From: Anaerolineales bacterium
Lineage (GTDB): Bacteria > Chloroflexota > Anaerolineae > Anaerolineales > E44-bin32
DNA: 7,626 nucleotides
Direction of reading: 5' to 3'
NCBI GenBank assembly: GCA_030608865.1
Contig: JAUWDI010000042.1
Span: 1 to 7,626 of the forward strand
Part shown: positions 1-5,186 of the stretch, one piece after another
How the letters are laid out: each line of letters starts with the position of its first letter
Position numbering within the stretch: position 1 is the stretch's first letter
Made by a program: the position numbers and the translations under genes
Notes under the pieces: model-generated
The model's database searches: none
What the model saw: only the letters and a program-made list of their open reading frames with translations
What the model was told of the DNA's origin: nothing

Positions 1-742
1 CCTGGTCTCCACTCTGTGCTTGCAGCAATCCGGAGAGAACGACGTCAAATGTCTCCAGGAGAGCGATCGCGGAGTTCATATCCTGGCGGTGACCTGCGTA
101 ATCGCTGGGCCAGAAATCGAACCAGGTGAGGTCGTACCGGGCTGCTAATTGTGCGAGTTTCACACCCGCGTCGAAGGGTGAATATATCGGGACTGGTGGA
201 AATTCAGGTCTGGCAGCCCAACCTTCACCCGTGAAATCGACCGAGAGCGCAAGACCGGCTTGTATATCCTCGGCGGTCATCAGCGGTAGTCCGGCGGCCG
301 TCACCGCGAAGGGGATGGCAGAATAGAGACGGTGCCCCCTTTCGATAGCCTCGAAGTATTGGGGAGGGTAGGCGTTGAGTAGTGCGGCTTTCCCGCCGAG
401 CTGCGTAACGGTGGAGAAGATATTGCCCTCGCGCAGGATTTGTTGGATAGGTGGATTTGGCTTCGGACCATAATGTTCGCCAATCTCCTGCGGAACATTG
501 CGGCCTGTGAGCAAAGCAGCTTGTCCGGAGGCTGATTGCGGTGTACCGGGCAGGCCAAGTGTGGGGTCAACTGCAAGCAGCGTCGCCTCATCGCCCTTAA
601 AGGGCGCTGTTTTCAATACGAGTTTTCGACTGCCGAGAAGGGCTTCGAGTGCAGGCATCTCGCAAGCGGCGAACGGATTATAGGTGGGATCATCTGCACC
701 AAGCCCTATGCCGTCCATGAAGAGGAGAAGGATGCGGCTCAT
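1..742 (-). CDS. Alkaline-phosphatase/phosphoglycerate-mutase superfamily metalloenzyme, 3' part missing
   Basis: The first 247 residues are visible; the C-terminus lies beyond the left edge. The protein opens with ILLLFMDGIGLG, the usual first strand of the superfamily, in which Asp10 would bind metal. Residues 68-80 (PQSASGQAALLTG) match the nucleophile region of cofactor-independent phosphoglycerate mutase (NSEVGH), placing the nucleophile at Ser70. DYAGH at 214-218 supplies a second metal-binding Asp/His pair. The last DHG-type metal motif should lie outside the window. Such enzymes transfer or hydrolyse phosphate or sulfate esters using two metal ions; the substrate cannot be told here. 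No signal peptide is seen, so it is probably cytoplasmic. Its ATG overlaps the methyltransferase stop as ATGA and has no clear Shine-Dalgarno, which suggests translational coupling as the third gene of the operon. Family call is fairly sure; function is open. Confidence 0.82.
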   Translation of the reverse strand, partial: MSRILLLFMDGIGLGADDPTYNPFAACEMPALEALLGSRKLVLKTAPFKGDEATLLAVDPTLGLPGTPQSASGQAALLTGRNVPQEIGEHYGPKPNPPIQQILREGNIFSTVTQLGGKAALLNAYPPQYFEAIERGHRLYSAIPFAVTAAGLPLMTAEDIQAGLALSVDFTGEGWAARPEFPPVPIYSPFDAGVKLAQLAARYDLTWFDFWPSDYAGHRQDMNSAIALLETFDVVLSGLLQAQSGDQ

Positions 743-1311
743 TCTGGTTTTCGTATCATCTGATACCAGGCTGAAGTACGGTGCCCTTCGGTACCTCGTA
801 TGAAGGAGCGAATTTCAAAGCTGGGCTCGAACAGAGTTGACATGTCGCTTTCGGTTAAGCTTATGGACGACGAATCACCTTCACCAGCGAGCCAGGTGTA
901 GGTCAAATAAGTCCCGCCAGGTTTGATTACGCGAGTGAGGTTTTGTATGTAATTTTGCTGCCCCGCGCCGCTTAGAGAGTGGAAGCAGCCGATGTCGAGG
1001 GCGAAATCGAATGGCCCCTTGATAGAGGCGAGGCGCGTCACGTCTTCCTGCCTGAAATCAATTTCAAGTCCGGCTTGATGAGCTTTGCGACGGGCAGTTC
1101 GAATCGCCAGCGCCGAGAGATCCACCCCGACGACCTGCCAACCATGTTGAGTTATGGTTATGGCGTTCGTGCCTGTCCCGCAGCCGAGGTCCAGCGCGTG
1201 ACCGGGAGAGCTCTCCGCCAGGTACTTCAAGAGTTCAGGCGGGGAGATCCCCGTATCCCACGGTGTTTTTTCCCGCAGGTAACGCAGTTCGAATAAGAGA
1301 CGACGAATCAT
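739..1311 (-). CDS. Class I SAM-dependent methyltransferase (TPMT/TehB-like)
   Basis: A 190-residue protein with a single Rossmann-type methyltransferase domain. Motif I is LDLGCGTG (40-47), the acidic residue that binds the SAM ribose is Asp64 in VVGVDLS, motif III is the FRQEDV region (86-91), motif IV is FDFALDIGCFHSL (101-113), and PGG (131-133) precedes a late strand. The N-terminal segment PWDTGISPPEL (18-26 region) resembles the start of thiopurine methyltransferase-like and TehB-like enzymes, some of which methylate sulfur, selenium or tellurium compounds. A chalcogen substrate would suit the neighbouring candidate selenoprotein, but that is inference. The gene starts inside the stop of the thioredoxin gene (ATGA) and ends inside the start of the metalloenzyme gene (ATGA). 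No strong ribosome binding site precedes it, so coupled translation is likely. The length is normal for a minimal class I enzyme. Confidence 0.88.
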   Translation of the reverse strand: MIRRLLFELRYLREKTPWDTGISPPELLKYLAESSPGHALDLGCGTGTNAITITQHGWQVVGVDLSALAIRTARRKAHQAGLEIDFRQEDVTRLASIKGPFDFALDIGCFHSLSGAGQQNYIQNLTRVIKPGGTYLTYTWLAGEGDSSSISLTESDMSTLFEPSFEIRSFIRGTEGHRTSAWYQMIRKPE

Positions 1312-1796
1312 GGGGTGGATGACAGAGCTTTATCGATCACTTCCGGGTCAATTGCGCCGACGGCGCGGAGGATTTCCTCTCCCGCCGGGTCAAACAGAAT
1401 GAAGGTCGGCGTGAATTGGAAAGCGTAGGTTTCCAACAGGGGTTGCATGGCCTCGTCTTGGACATTTACACGGATTACGTTCAGGTCGTCTGCATGCTGC
1501 TTCTCGATCCCATCCACGATGGGTTTGGCGGCCATGCACGCCAGTCAATAGGGGCTCTGGAATTCGAGTAGAACAGCCTTCCCTGACCCGATCACACCCT
1601 CGACCCTGGCTGCCTCGGTTGTTTCGGCGCTCGCCCCCGGGCTGAAGAGCCAGAATGCGAAAAGGAATCCCATGATCGCTGCTGCCAGCGGAACGAGCAA
1701 TCCGTCGGTTCCCCCTTTACGCAGGAGAATGCCGGCGATGATGAGGATGATAACCCCGGCGAGGAAAGGGAAAGAATATTGATTGATTAGCTGCAT
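1308..1796 (-). CDS. Membrane-anchored thioredoxin-like protein, candidate selenoprotein (UxxC) read through an in-frame TGA
   Basis: Reading through one TGA gives a 162-residue protein. Residues 8-25 and 33-51 are two hydrophobic helices joined by a short loop with Arg26/Lys27; by the positive-inside rule the loop is cytoplasmic and both termini face outwards. A thioredoxin fold follows: strand AVLLEFQSPY (74-83), TGA codon as residue 84, LAC (85-87), helix KPIVDGIEKQ, strand NVIRVNV, cis-proline motif FTPTFILFD (Pro130) and a C-terminal helix. The TGA stands where the first Cys of CxxC is expected; Cys87 would be the resolving Cys. The frame is identical on both sides, with no indel. The ATG at 1796 is chosen because GGAGGG (1801-1806) sits just upstream; a GTG at 1808 would overlap that site. 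The stop overlaps the methyltransferase start. Alternatives are a nonsense mutation or sequencing error (TGC/TGT to TGA). Confidence 0.78.
1509..1523 (-). promoter_or_regulatory. Candidate bacterial SECIS hairpin
   Basis: On the coding strand the sequence CCCATC-GTG-GATGGG forms a perfect 6-bp stem with a 3-nt loop whose first base is G. It begins 21 nt after the TGA, putting the loop about 27 nt downstream. This fits the general bacterial SECIS description: a short stem within the coding region just 3' of UGA, with a small apical loop carrying a G near its 5' side. A further TGCATG (1533-1538) and CATGCA (1491-1496) could pair as a lower stem across a large internal loop. Caution: the stem encodes PIVDG, a segment likely conserved for protein reasons, so part of the complementarity could be chance. 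Confidence 0.6.
1545..1547 (-). other. In-frame TGA, probable selenocysteine codon
   Basis: The codon follows GAA TTC CAG AGC CCC TAT and precedes CTG GCG TGC, so the active site reads Y-U-L-A-C. Thioredoxin-like proteins normally carry Cys at this position, and Cys-to-Sec exchange at the attacking residue is the commonest theme among redox selenoproteins. Other genes here end with TGA as an ordinary stop, so genome-wide reassignment of TGA is not the explanation. Without Sec insertion the product would be an 83-residue two-helix fragment lacking the catalytic domain. Confidence 0.75.
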
Positions 1797-1800
1797 GGTA

Positions 1801-1806
1801 CCCTCC
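1801..1806 (-). promoter_or_regulatory. Ribosome binding site deciding the thioredoxin start
   Basis: GGAGGG on the minus strand lies 4 nt before the ATG at 1796. It is a strong Shine-Dalgarno match and argues for that ATG rather than the in-frame GTG at 1808, which would lie upstream of the site. Confidence 0.75.
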
Positions 1807-1820
1807 ACGGTGCCAGCCGG

Positions 1821-1826
1821 ATTGTA
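1821..1826 (-). promoter_or_regulatory. Possible -10 hexamer for the thioredoxin operon
   Basis: TACAAT on the minus strand differs from TATAAT by one base and would give a leader of about 15-20 nt that includes the GGAGGG site. Sequences 16-18 bp upstream (CTCTAG region) do not resemble TTGACA, so the promoter is weak, activator-dependent, or elsewhere. Confidence 0.3.
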
Positions 1827-1982
1827 ACATCAACCCGCTGCGCCTAGAGATTAGCGATTAAACCTCGCGCAGATTTGGGATCTGGGGGAGGCCAGGGAAG
1901 AGAGCCTTTATTCCAGTCATTACGAGAAGATGTCCAAAACGGGCTGAAAAGCTATCAAAACCCCATCTTTTGATGTTTTGTC

Positions 1983-2011
1983 TTTACAAGACCCATCTCA
2001 TCCTTTAGAAT
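1983..2011 (+). promoter_or_regulatory. Sigma-70-type promoter of the EF-G-like gene
   Basis: TTTACA (1983-1988) matches the -35 consensus at five of six positions. TAGAAT (2006-2011) matches the -10 consensus at five of six, with a 17-bp spacer. Transcription would start near 2018, giving a leader of about 34 nt. The leader contains GAGAAGGA (2034-2041), a purine-rich ribosome binding site about 10 nt before the ATG at 2052. Confidence 0.65.
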
Positions 2012-2051
2012 TCGTTGACCTAAAAATACCTTTGAGAAGGATCCCAAACCC

Positions 2052-4127
2052 ATGAAGGAATACGCAACAGAGTTCATTCGCAATATCGCTCTCGTGTCCC
2101 ATGGCGGTGGTGGAAAGACTATCCTGGGAGAAGCCATGCTTTTCAGCACAGGTGCGATCACTCGTATGGGGAGGGTCGAAGATGGAAATACGGTCTCCGA
2201 CTTTGAAGATGAGGAGATCCGTCGCACTCTCTCACTCTCCACCACGCTCCTCCCGATTGAGTTCAAAGAGCATAAGCTAAATATCCTGGACACTCCTGGC
2301 TACACGGATTTCGTTGGCGAAGTAATCTCTACAATAAGCGTGGCCGATGCGGCAGTTGTTCTGGTGGATTCTGTCGCCGGAGTCGAGGTGGGCACGGAAA
2401 TCGTCTGGGACTATTGTGAAACATTCAAGCTGCCGCGGTTTGTCGTCATCAGCAAGATGGATCGAGACAATGCCAATTTCAAGACGGCTCTCTCTGCGGC
2501 GAGCGAACTCTCCCCGGATGCAACCTTTATCCCCGTCCAGCTTCCCTGGGGTGAGAAGAGTGAATTCAAGGGGGTCATTGATCTCTTTAATATGAAGGCA
2601 CGTCCGGCTGAAGGGGAAGTGATGGAGGATATTCCCGCCGAATATCAAGAGCGGGCGGAAGAGGCGCGCATCGCTCTGGTTGAAGCGGCTGCGGAGGGGG
2701 ATGACGCCCTGCTTGAGAAATACCTCGAAGGCGAAGATCTAACCGCCACCGAAATTGCCAAAGGATTCAAATCGGTTGTCCACGCTGGTCGGTTTATACC
2801 GGTTTTCGTGAGCGCAGCTGGTAAAACGACAGGCGTTGTGCCGCTTATGGAGGCGATGATTGAGATCTTCCCCTCCCCTGCCGACGCTGAACCGGTGAAA
2901 GCACAAGGAGCATCGGGAGAGGAGGTCTTAGAAGCTTCCGATTCCGGCCCCCTGGCCGTCCGTGTTTGGAAGACTACGGCTGACCCATTTGTAGGAAAGC
3001 TCACTTATATGCGCGTGCTCTCCGGAACGCTCGCCGCGGACACCCGGGTGTGGAACCACACTAAGAAAAACGAGGAACGATTAGGTAATTTGTTTATCTT
3101 GCGGGGCAAAGAGCAGATCGTAATCAAGAATCTCCACGCTGGGGACCTGGGTGCAGTCGCCAAACTTGGTGAGACGGCAACTGGCGATATGCTCGGCGAT
3201 AAAGGGCACCCGCTTACAATCGCGAAGCCCGAATACCCCAACGCGCTTTTCTCCGTTTCGGTATCACCGAAGACGCAAGCGGACTCGACGAAAATCAGCC
3301 CCACCTTGACTCGTCTCTGTGAAGAAGACCCCACGCTTTCCTGGCACCAGGAACCGAGCACAAACCAAACCATTTTGCAGGGAATGGGTGATCAGCATAT
3401 CGACGTCGCCATACGTAAGGCGGAAGCCAAGTTCCAGGTTGGCCTCAACACAGAAGTGCCCCGGGTTCCCTACCGGGAGACGATCACAAAATCCGGACAT
3501 GCCGAATATCGCCATAAGAAGCAGACAGGTGGCGCAGGGCAATTTGCCGAAGTTCACATGGATATCGAGCCTCTAGAAGAAGGACAGTTCGAATTCGTAA
3601 ATAAGGTCTTCGGCGGCTCAATCTCACAAGGCTTCATGCCCGCTATCGAGAAGGGCGTGAAGGGTGTGATGAAGCAGGGTGTAATAGCAGGTTACCCGGT
3701 CGAGAAAGTCAGGGTCCTCATCGTTGACGGCAAGGAACATCCGGTCGACTCAAAGGCGGTCGCTTTTGAGGTCGCCGGCCGGGAGGCATTCAAAGAAGCA
3801 ATGAACGCCGCAGCCCCGGTCATGCTCGAGCCGATCATGGATATTCGCATCACCGTTCCAGAAGCGAACATGGGTGATGTCCTCGGGGATCTCAACACCC
3901 GCCGGGCACGTGTCCAGGGGATGGAGACCGAACGAGGGCGGAGTGTGGTTACCGCGCAAGTTCCACTTGCCGAGATACAACGTTACACGACCGACATTCG
4001 GTCGATGACAGGTGGGCGTGGCGTGTTCTCGATGTCATTGAGCCACTATCAGGTCGTGCCTACACACGTGGCAGAGGAACTCATCGCCGCGCGCAAGAGG
4101 GAGATTGGTCAAGAGGAAGAAGACTGA
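2052..4127 (+). CDS. Elongation factor G-like translational GTPase (EF-G2-type paralogue)
   Basis: The 691 residues match normal EF-G length and domain order. A G domain comes first, with G1 SHGGGGKT (16-23), G3 DTPGYTDF (80-87), G4 SKMD (134-137) and G5 VSAAG (253-257). Domain II lies around 300-390, domain III has the LQGMGDQHIDVAIRK region (442-456), domain IV has TGGAGQFAEVHMDIEPL (492-508), and domain V runs from about 590. Several motifs depart from canonical EF-G: AHIDAGKT becomes SHGGGGKT, the catalytic His of DTPGH is Tyr84, NKMD is SKMD, and the switch-I RGITI motif is replaced by RRTLS (57-61). These changes resemble the EF-G2/FusA2-type group, some members of which are reported to have little ribosome-stimulated GTPase activity. 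It is probably an accessory factor rather than the main translocase. It stands alone, without rpsL, rpsG or tuf beside it, with its own promoter and terminator. Confidence 0.9.
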   Translation: MKEYATEFIRNIALVSHGGGGKTILGEAMLFSTGAITRMGRVEDGNTVSDFEDEEIRRTLSLSTTLLPIEFKEHKLNILDTPGYTDFVGEVISTISVADAAVVLVDSVAGVEVGTEIVWDYCETFKLPRFVVISKMDRDNANFKTALSAASELSPDATFIPVQLPWGEKSEFKGVIDLFNMKARPAEGEVMEDIPAEYQERAEEARIALVEAAAEGDDALLEKYLEGEDLTATEIAKGFKSVVHAGRFIPVFVSAAGKTTGVVPLMEAMIEIFPSPADAEPVKAQGASGEEVLEASDSGPLAVRVWKTTADPFVGKLTYMRVLSGTLAADTRVWNHTKKNEERLGNLFILRGKEQIVIKNLHAGDLGAVAKLGETATGDMLGDKGHPLTIAKPEYPNALFSVSVSPKTQADSTKISPTLTRLCEEDPTLSWHQEPSTNQTILQGMGDQHIDVAIRKAEAKFQVGLNTEVPRVPYRETITKSGHAEYRHKKQTGGAGQFAEVHMDIEPLEEGQFEFVNKVFGGSISQGFMPAIEKGVKGVMKQGVIAGYPVEKVRVLIVDGKEHPVDSKAVAFEVAGREAFKEAMNAAAPVMLEPIMDIRITVPEANMGDVLGDLNTRRARVQGMETERGRSVVTAQVPLAEIQRYTTDIRSMTGGRGVFSMSLSHYQVVPTHVAEELIAARKREIGQEEED

Positions 4128-4145
4128 TCGGAATATGAGGTAAAA

Positions 4146-4170
4146 AGGGGCCGGGAGCAAACCGGCCCTT
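4146..4170 (+). terminator. Hairpin terminator after the EF-G-like gene
   Basis: GGGCCGG (4148-4154) pairs perfectly with CCGGCCC (4162-4168) around a 7-nt loop. G-T and A-T pairs can extend the base, and an A run (4142-4146) lies before it. The stem is strong, but the following tract (TTCATTATAT) is only moderately T-rich, so termination may be partial and let the next genes be co-transcribed. Confidence 0.65.
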
Positions 4171-4176
4171 CATTAT

Positions 4177-4614
4177 ATGTCGAACCCTATGGACGATCGT
4201 AAGCCTCCAATCACGTTGCGCCTTCTGACTCTCTTTAGCTTCCTGCTCGGCATCTACCTCGTCACCAACGGTCTTGCTGTTCGCCTGTTCGGTTGGAACC
4301 CCATTGTTGCGCTTCCCGGGGCCTCCTGGTTGGATCCATGCCAAATATTCTCCAAAGGCTTTGATCAATGGATTATCATCAAGCCAGAAGCCCTGGCGTG
4401 GCCAGCCATTGTTCTCGGTGCTGGTTTGTCGGGGGCGATTTGGGGAGTCTGGCTGCATAGACAATGGGGGTATGGAGCCGCGATTTTAATCAACGTCTTT
4501 TCGTTGATGTTTTTTGGACCGGCGACGCTCTTAGCGCTCTGTAATCTCGCTTGCCTCGCCGCGCCCGCAACCCGTGCCTGGGTCCGGGAATCCGAATTAC
4601 CAGATGCAGGATGA
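4177..4614 (+). CDS. Small hypothetical membrane protein, three predicted helices
   Basis: A 145-residue hydrophobic protein of no recognised family. Predicted membrane segments lie at about 14-35, 72-93 and 97-129, the last long enough for a helix plus a re-entrant or amphipathic part. A hydrophilic N-terminal stretch (MSNPMDDRKPP) precedes the first helix. The loop between helices 1 and 2 contains WNPIVALPGASWLDP and aromatic residues. There is no signal peptidase site or lipobox. The ATG follows the terminator hairpin by only 6 nt and has no Shine-Dalgarno; an ATG four codons later (4189) has none either, so the exact start is uncertain. The end overlaps the DUF6504-like gene by 11 bp, suggesting coupled expression. 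It is judged real from its composition, its membrane pattern and that overlap. Confidence 0.65.
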   Translation: MSNPMDDRKPPITLRLLTLFSFLLGIYLVTNGLAVRLFGWNPIVALPGASWLDPCQIFSKGFDQWIIIKPEALAWPAIVLGAGLSGAIWGVWLHRQWGYGAAILINVFSLMFFGPATLLALCNLACLAAPATRAWVRESELPDAG

Positions 4615-4972
4615 GTGGTCGCCCCTCCGCTTCATAAGCGAAAAAATCGAAGTTGAGCACGAAAGATCCCCGCAATTAATTAAGAAACCCACGGCGCCGG
4701 ACAGCATCCTCTGGAAGGGGCAGAATTTCAAGGTTGAGAGTGTGATCTCATCCTGGTTTGATTATTCGCGCAAGGGCAGGATGGCGCTGAATATGAGACC
4801 GGAGAATCTGAAGAAAGCGCAAAGGCGGGGTTCACGAGGGGTGGGCCGCTTTTACTTCCGCGTGCGCACCCGCGGGGGGCGTGTGTTCGATATCTACTAC
4901 GATCGGGCGCCTAAGGACGCCGGAGACCACAAAGGGAACTGGTACTTGTGGCGCGAGCTCGAATCTACCTGA
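4604..4972 (+). CDS. DUF6504-like small soluble protein
   Basis: A 122-residue protein with no membrane segment and many Lys/Arg residues. The central part (28-60: KKPTAPDSILWKG, then NFKVESVISSWFDYSRKGR) and the C-terminal GRFYFRVRTRGGRVFDIYYD with NWYLWREL resemble DUF6504: a compact, probably beta-rich domain of unknown function, often beginning with a P-x-x-F/I-x-W-x-G pattern. The ATG at 4604 is chosen because the conserved part begins soon after it. An in-frame GTG at 4574 would add ten unremarkable residues. The start lies inside the end of the membrane-protein gene, so the two are probably translated together. Function is unknown; in other bacteria DUF6504 genes are often placed near DNA repair genes, but nothing of that kind is visible here. 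Confidence 0.72.
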   Translation: MQDEWSPLRFISEKIEVEHERSPQLIKKPTAPDSILWKGQNFKVESVISSWFDYSRKGRMALNMRPENLKKAQRRGSRGVGRFYFRVRTRGGRVFDIYYDRAPKDAGDHKGNWYLWRELEST

Positions 4973-5181
4973 ATCTGTAAGTGGATGTCTTTTTGGTTCT
5001 TCCCCAAGTTATCAATTAAGAGGAGGCCTTTCAACGACCCCCATCTTAAGTGATGGCTCGGAAGGGCTTGGATTTGCTGGGCTACCCCGACACATCCAAT
5101 ACATCAGGCTTTCGTTTCCTATTTCCCCTCGATGCTCACAAAAAGCATCGCGCCAGTAAGCCCCAGATGGCGGTCAAAGGC
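4973..5181. other. Convergent intergenic region
   Basis: This region lies between the 3' ends of the DUF6504-like gene and the PAP2 gene. It holds the two inverted repeats at 5130-5150 and 5155-5186, and a small CCATC-TTAAGT-GATGG palindrome at 5041-5056. No coding sequence or promoter was recognised. Confidence 0.5.
5130..5150. repeat. Inverted repeat in the convergent intergenic region
   Basis: CGATGC (5130-5135) and GCATCG (5145-5150) form a perfect 6-bp stem around a 9-nt loop, TCACAAAAA on the plus strand. The loop rather than the tail carries the A/T run, so it is not a classical intrinsic terminator. It may still help end transcription from either side, or stabilise 3' ends. Confidence 0.4.
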
Positions 5182-5186
5182 TTACT
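5155..5186 (-). terminator. Perfect 8-bp inverted repeat spanning the PAP2 stop codon
   Basis: AGTAAGCC (5155-5162) and GGCTTACT (5179-5186) are exact reverse complements separated by 16 nt. On the minus strand the first arm contains the last bases and TAA stop of the PAP2 gene. The nearest T run (TTTTT, about 5140-5144) is some 10 nt beyond the second arm, so this is an imperfect terminator candidate or an mRNA 3'-end hairpin. Confidence 0.45.

Larger units (their letters stand above)
1797..2051. other. Divergent intergenic region
   Basis: This gap separates the leftward thioredoxin operon from the rightward EF-G-like gene and shows no credible coding. It holds the rightward promoter at 1983-2011. 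It also has an imperfect hairpin at 1956-1980: CAAAA and CATC pair with GATG and TTTTG around a TTTT loop, with a CCC bulge. A small CAGAT-TTGGG-ATCTG inverted repeat lies at 1870-1884. A TACAAT hexamer on the minus strand (1821-1826) is the best -10 candidate for the leftward operon, but no good -35 stands at the right distance. The hairpin could be a regulator site or chance. Confidence 0.5.

Noticed and set aside
126..1296. Plus-strand open frames opposite the metalloenzyme and methyltransferase genes
   Set aside because: Their translations are low-complexity and motif-free, while the minus strand carries clear family motifs across the same stretch.
1308..1535. Separate small gene starting at the ATG at 1535
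   Set aside because: It begins one residue after the active-site Cys, lacks the first strand of the thioredoxin fold, has no ribosome binding site and is in frame with the upstream segment. It is the 3' part of the TGA-containing gene.
1308..1796. Thioredoxin pseudogene
   Set aside because: Only one stop is present, precisely at the CxxC Cys position, with no frameshift. The downstream frame keeps the cis-Pro motif and the coupled stop/start overlap, and a SECIS-like hairpin follows. A nonsense mutation or sequencing error is still possible and cannot be excluded from this sequence alone.
1797..1808. GTG start at 1808 for the thioredoxin gene
   Set aside because: The strong GGAGGG site lies between this GTG and the ATG at 1796, so it serves the ATG.
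2277..3557. Several open frames antisense or out of frame within the EF-G-like gene
   Set aside because: They show no recognisable motifs, have unnatural composition and lie inside a gene with strong family support.
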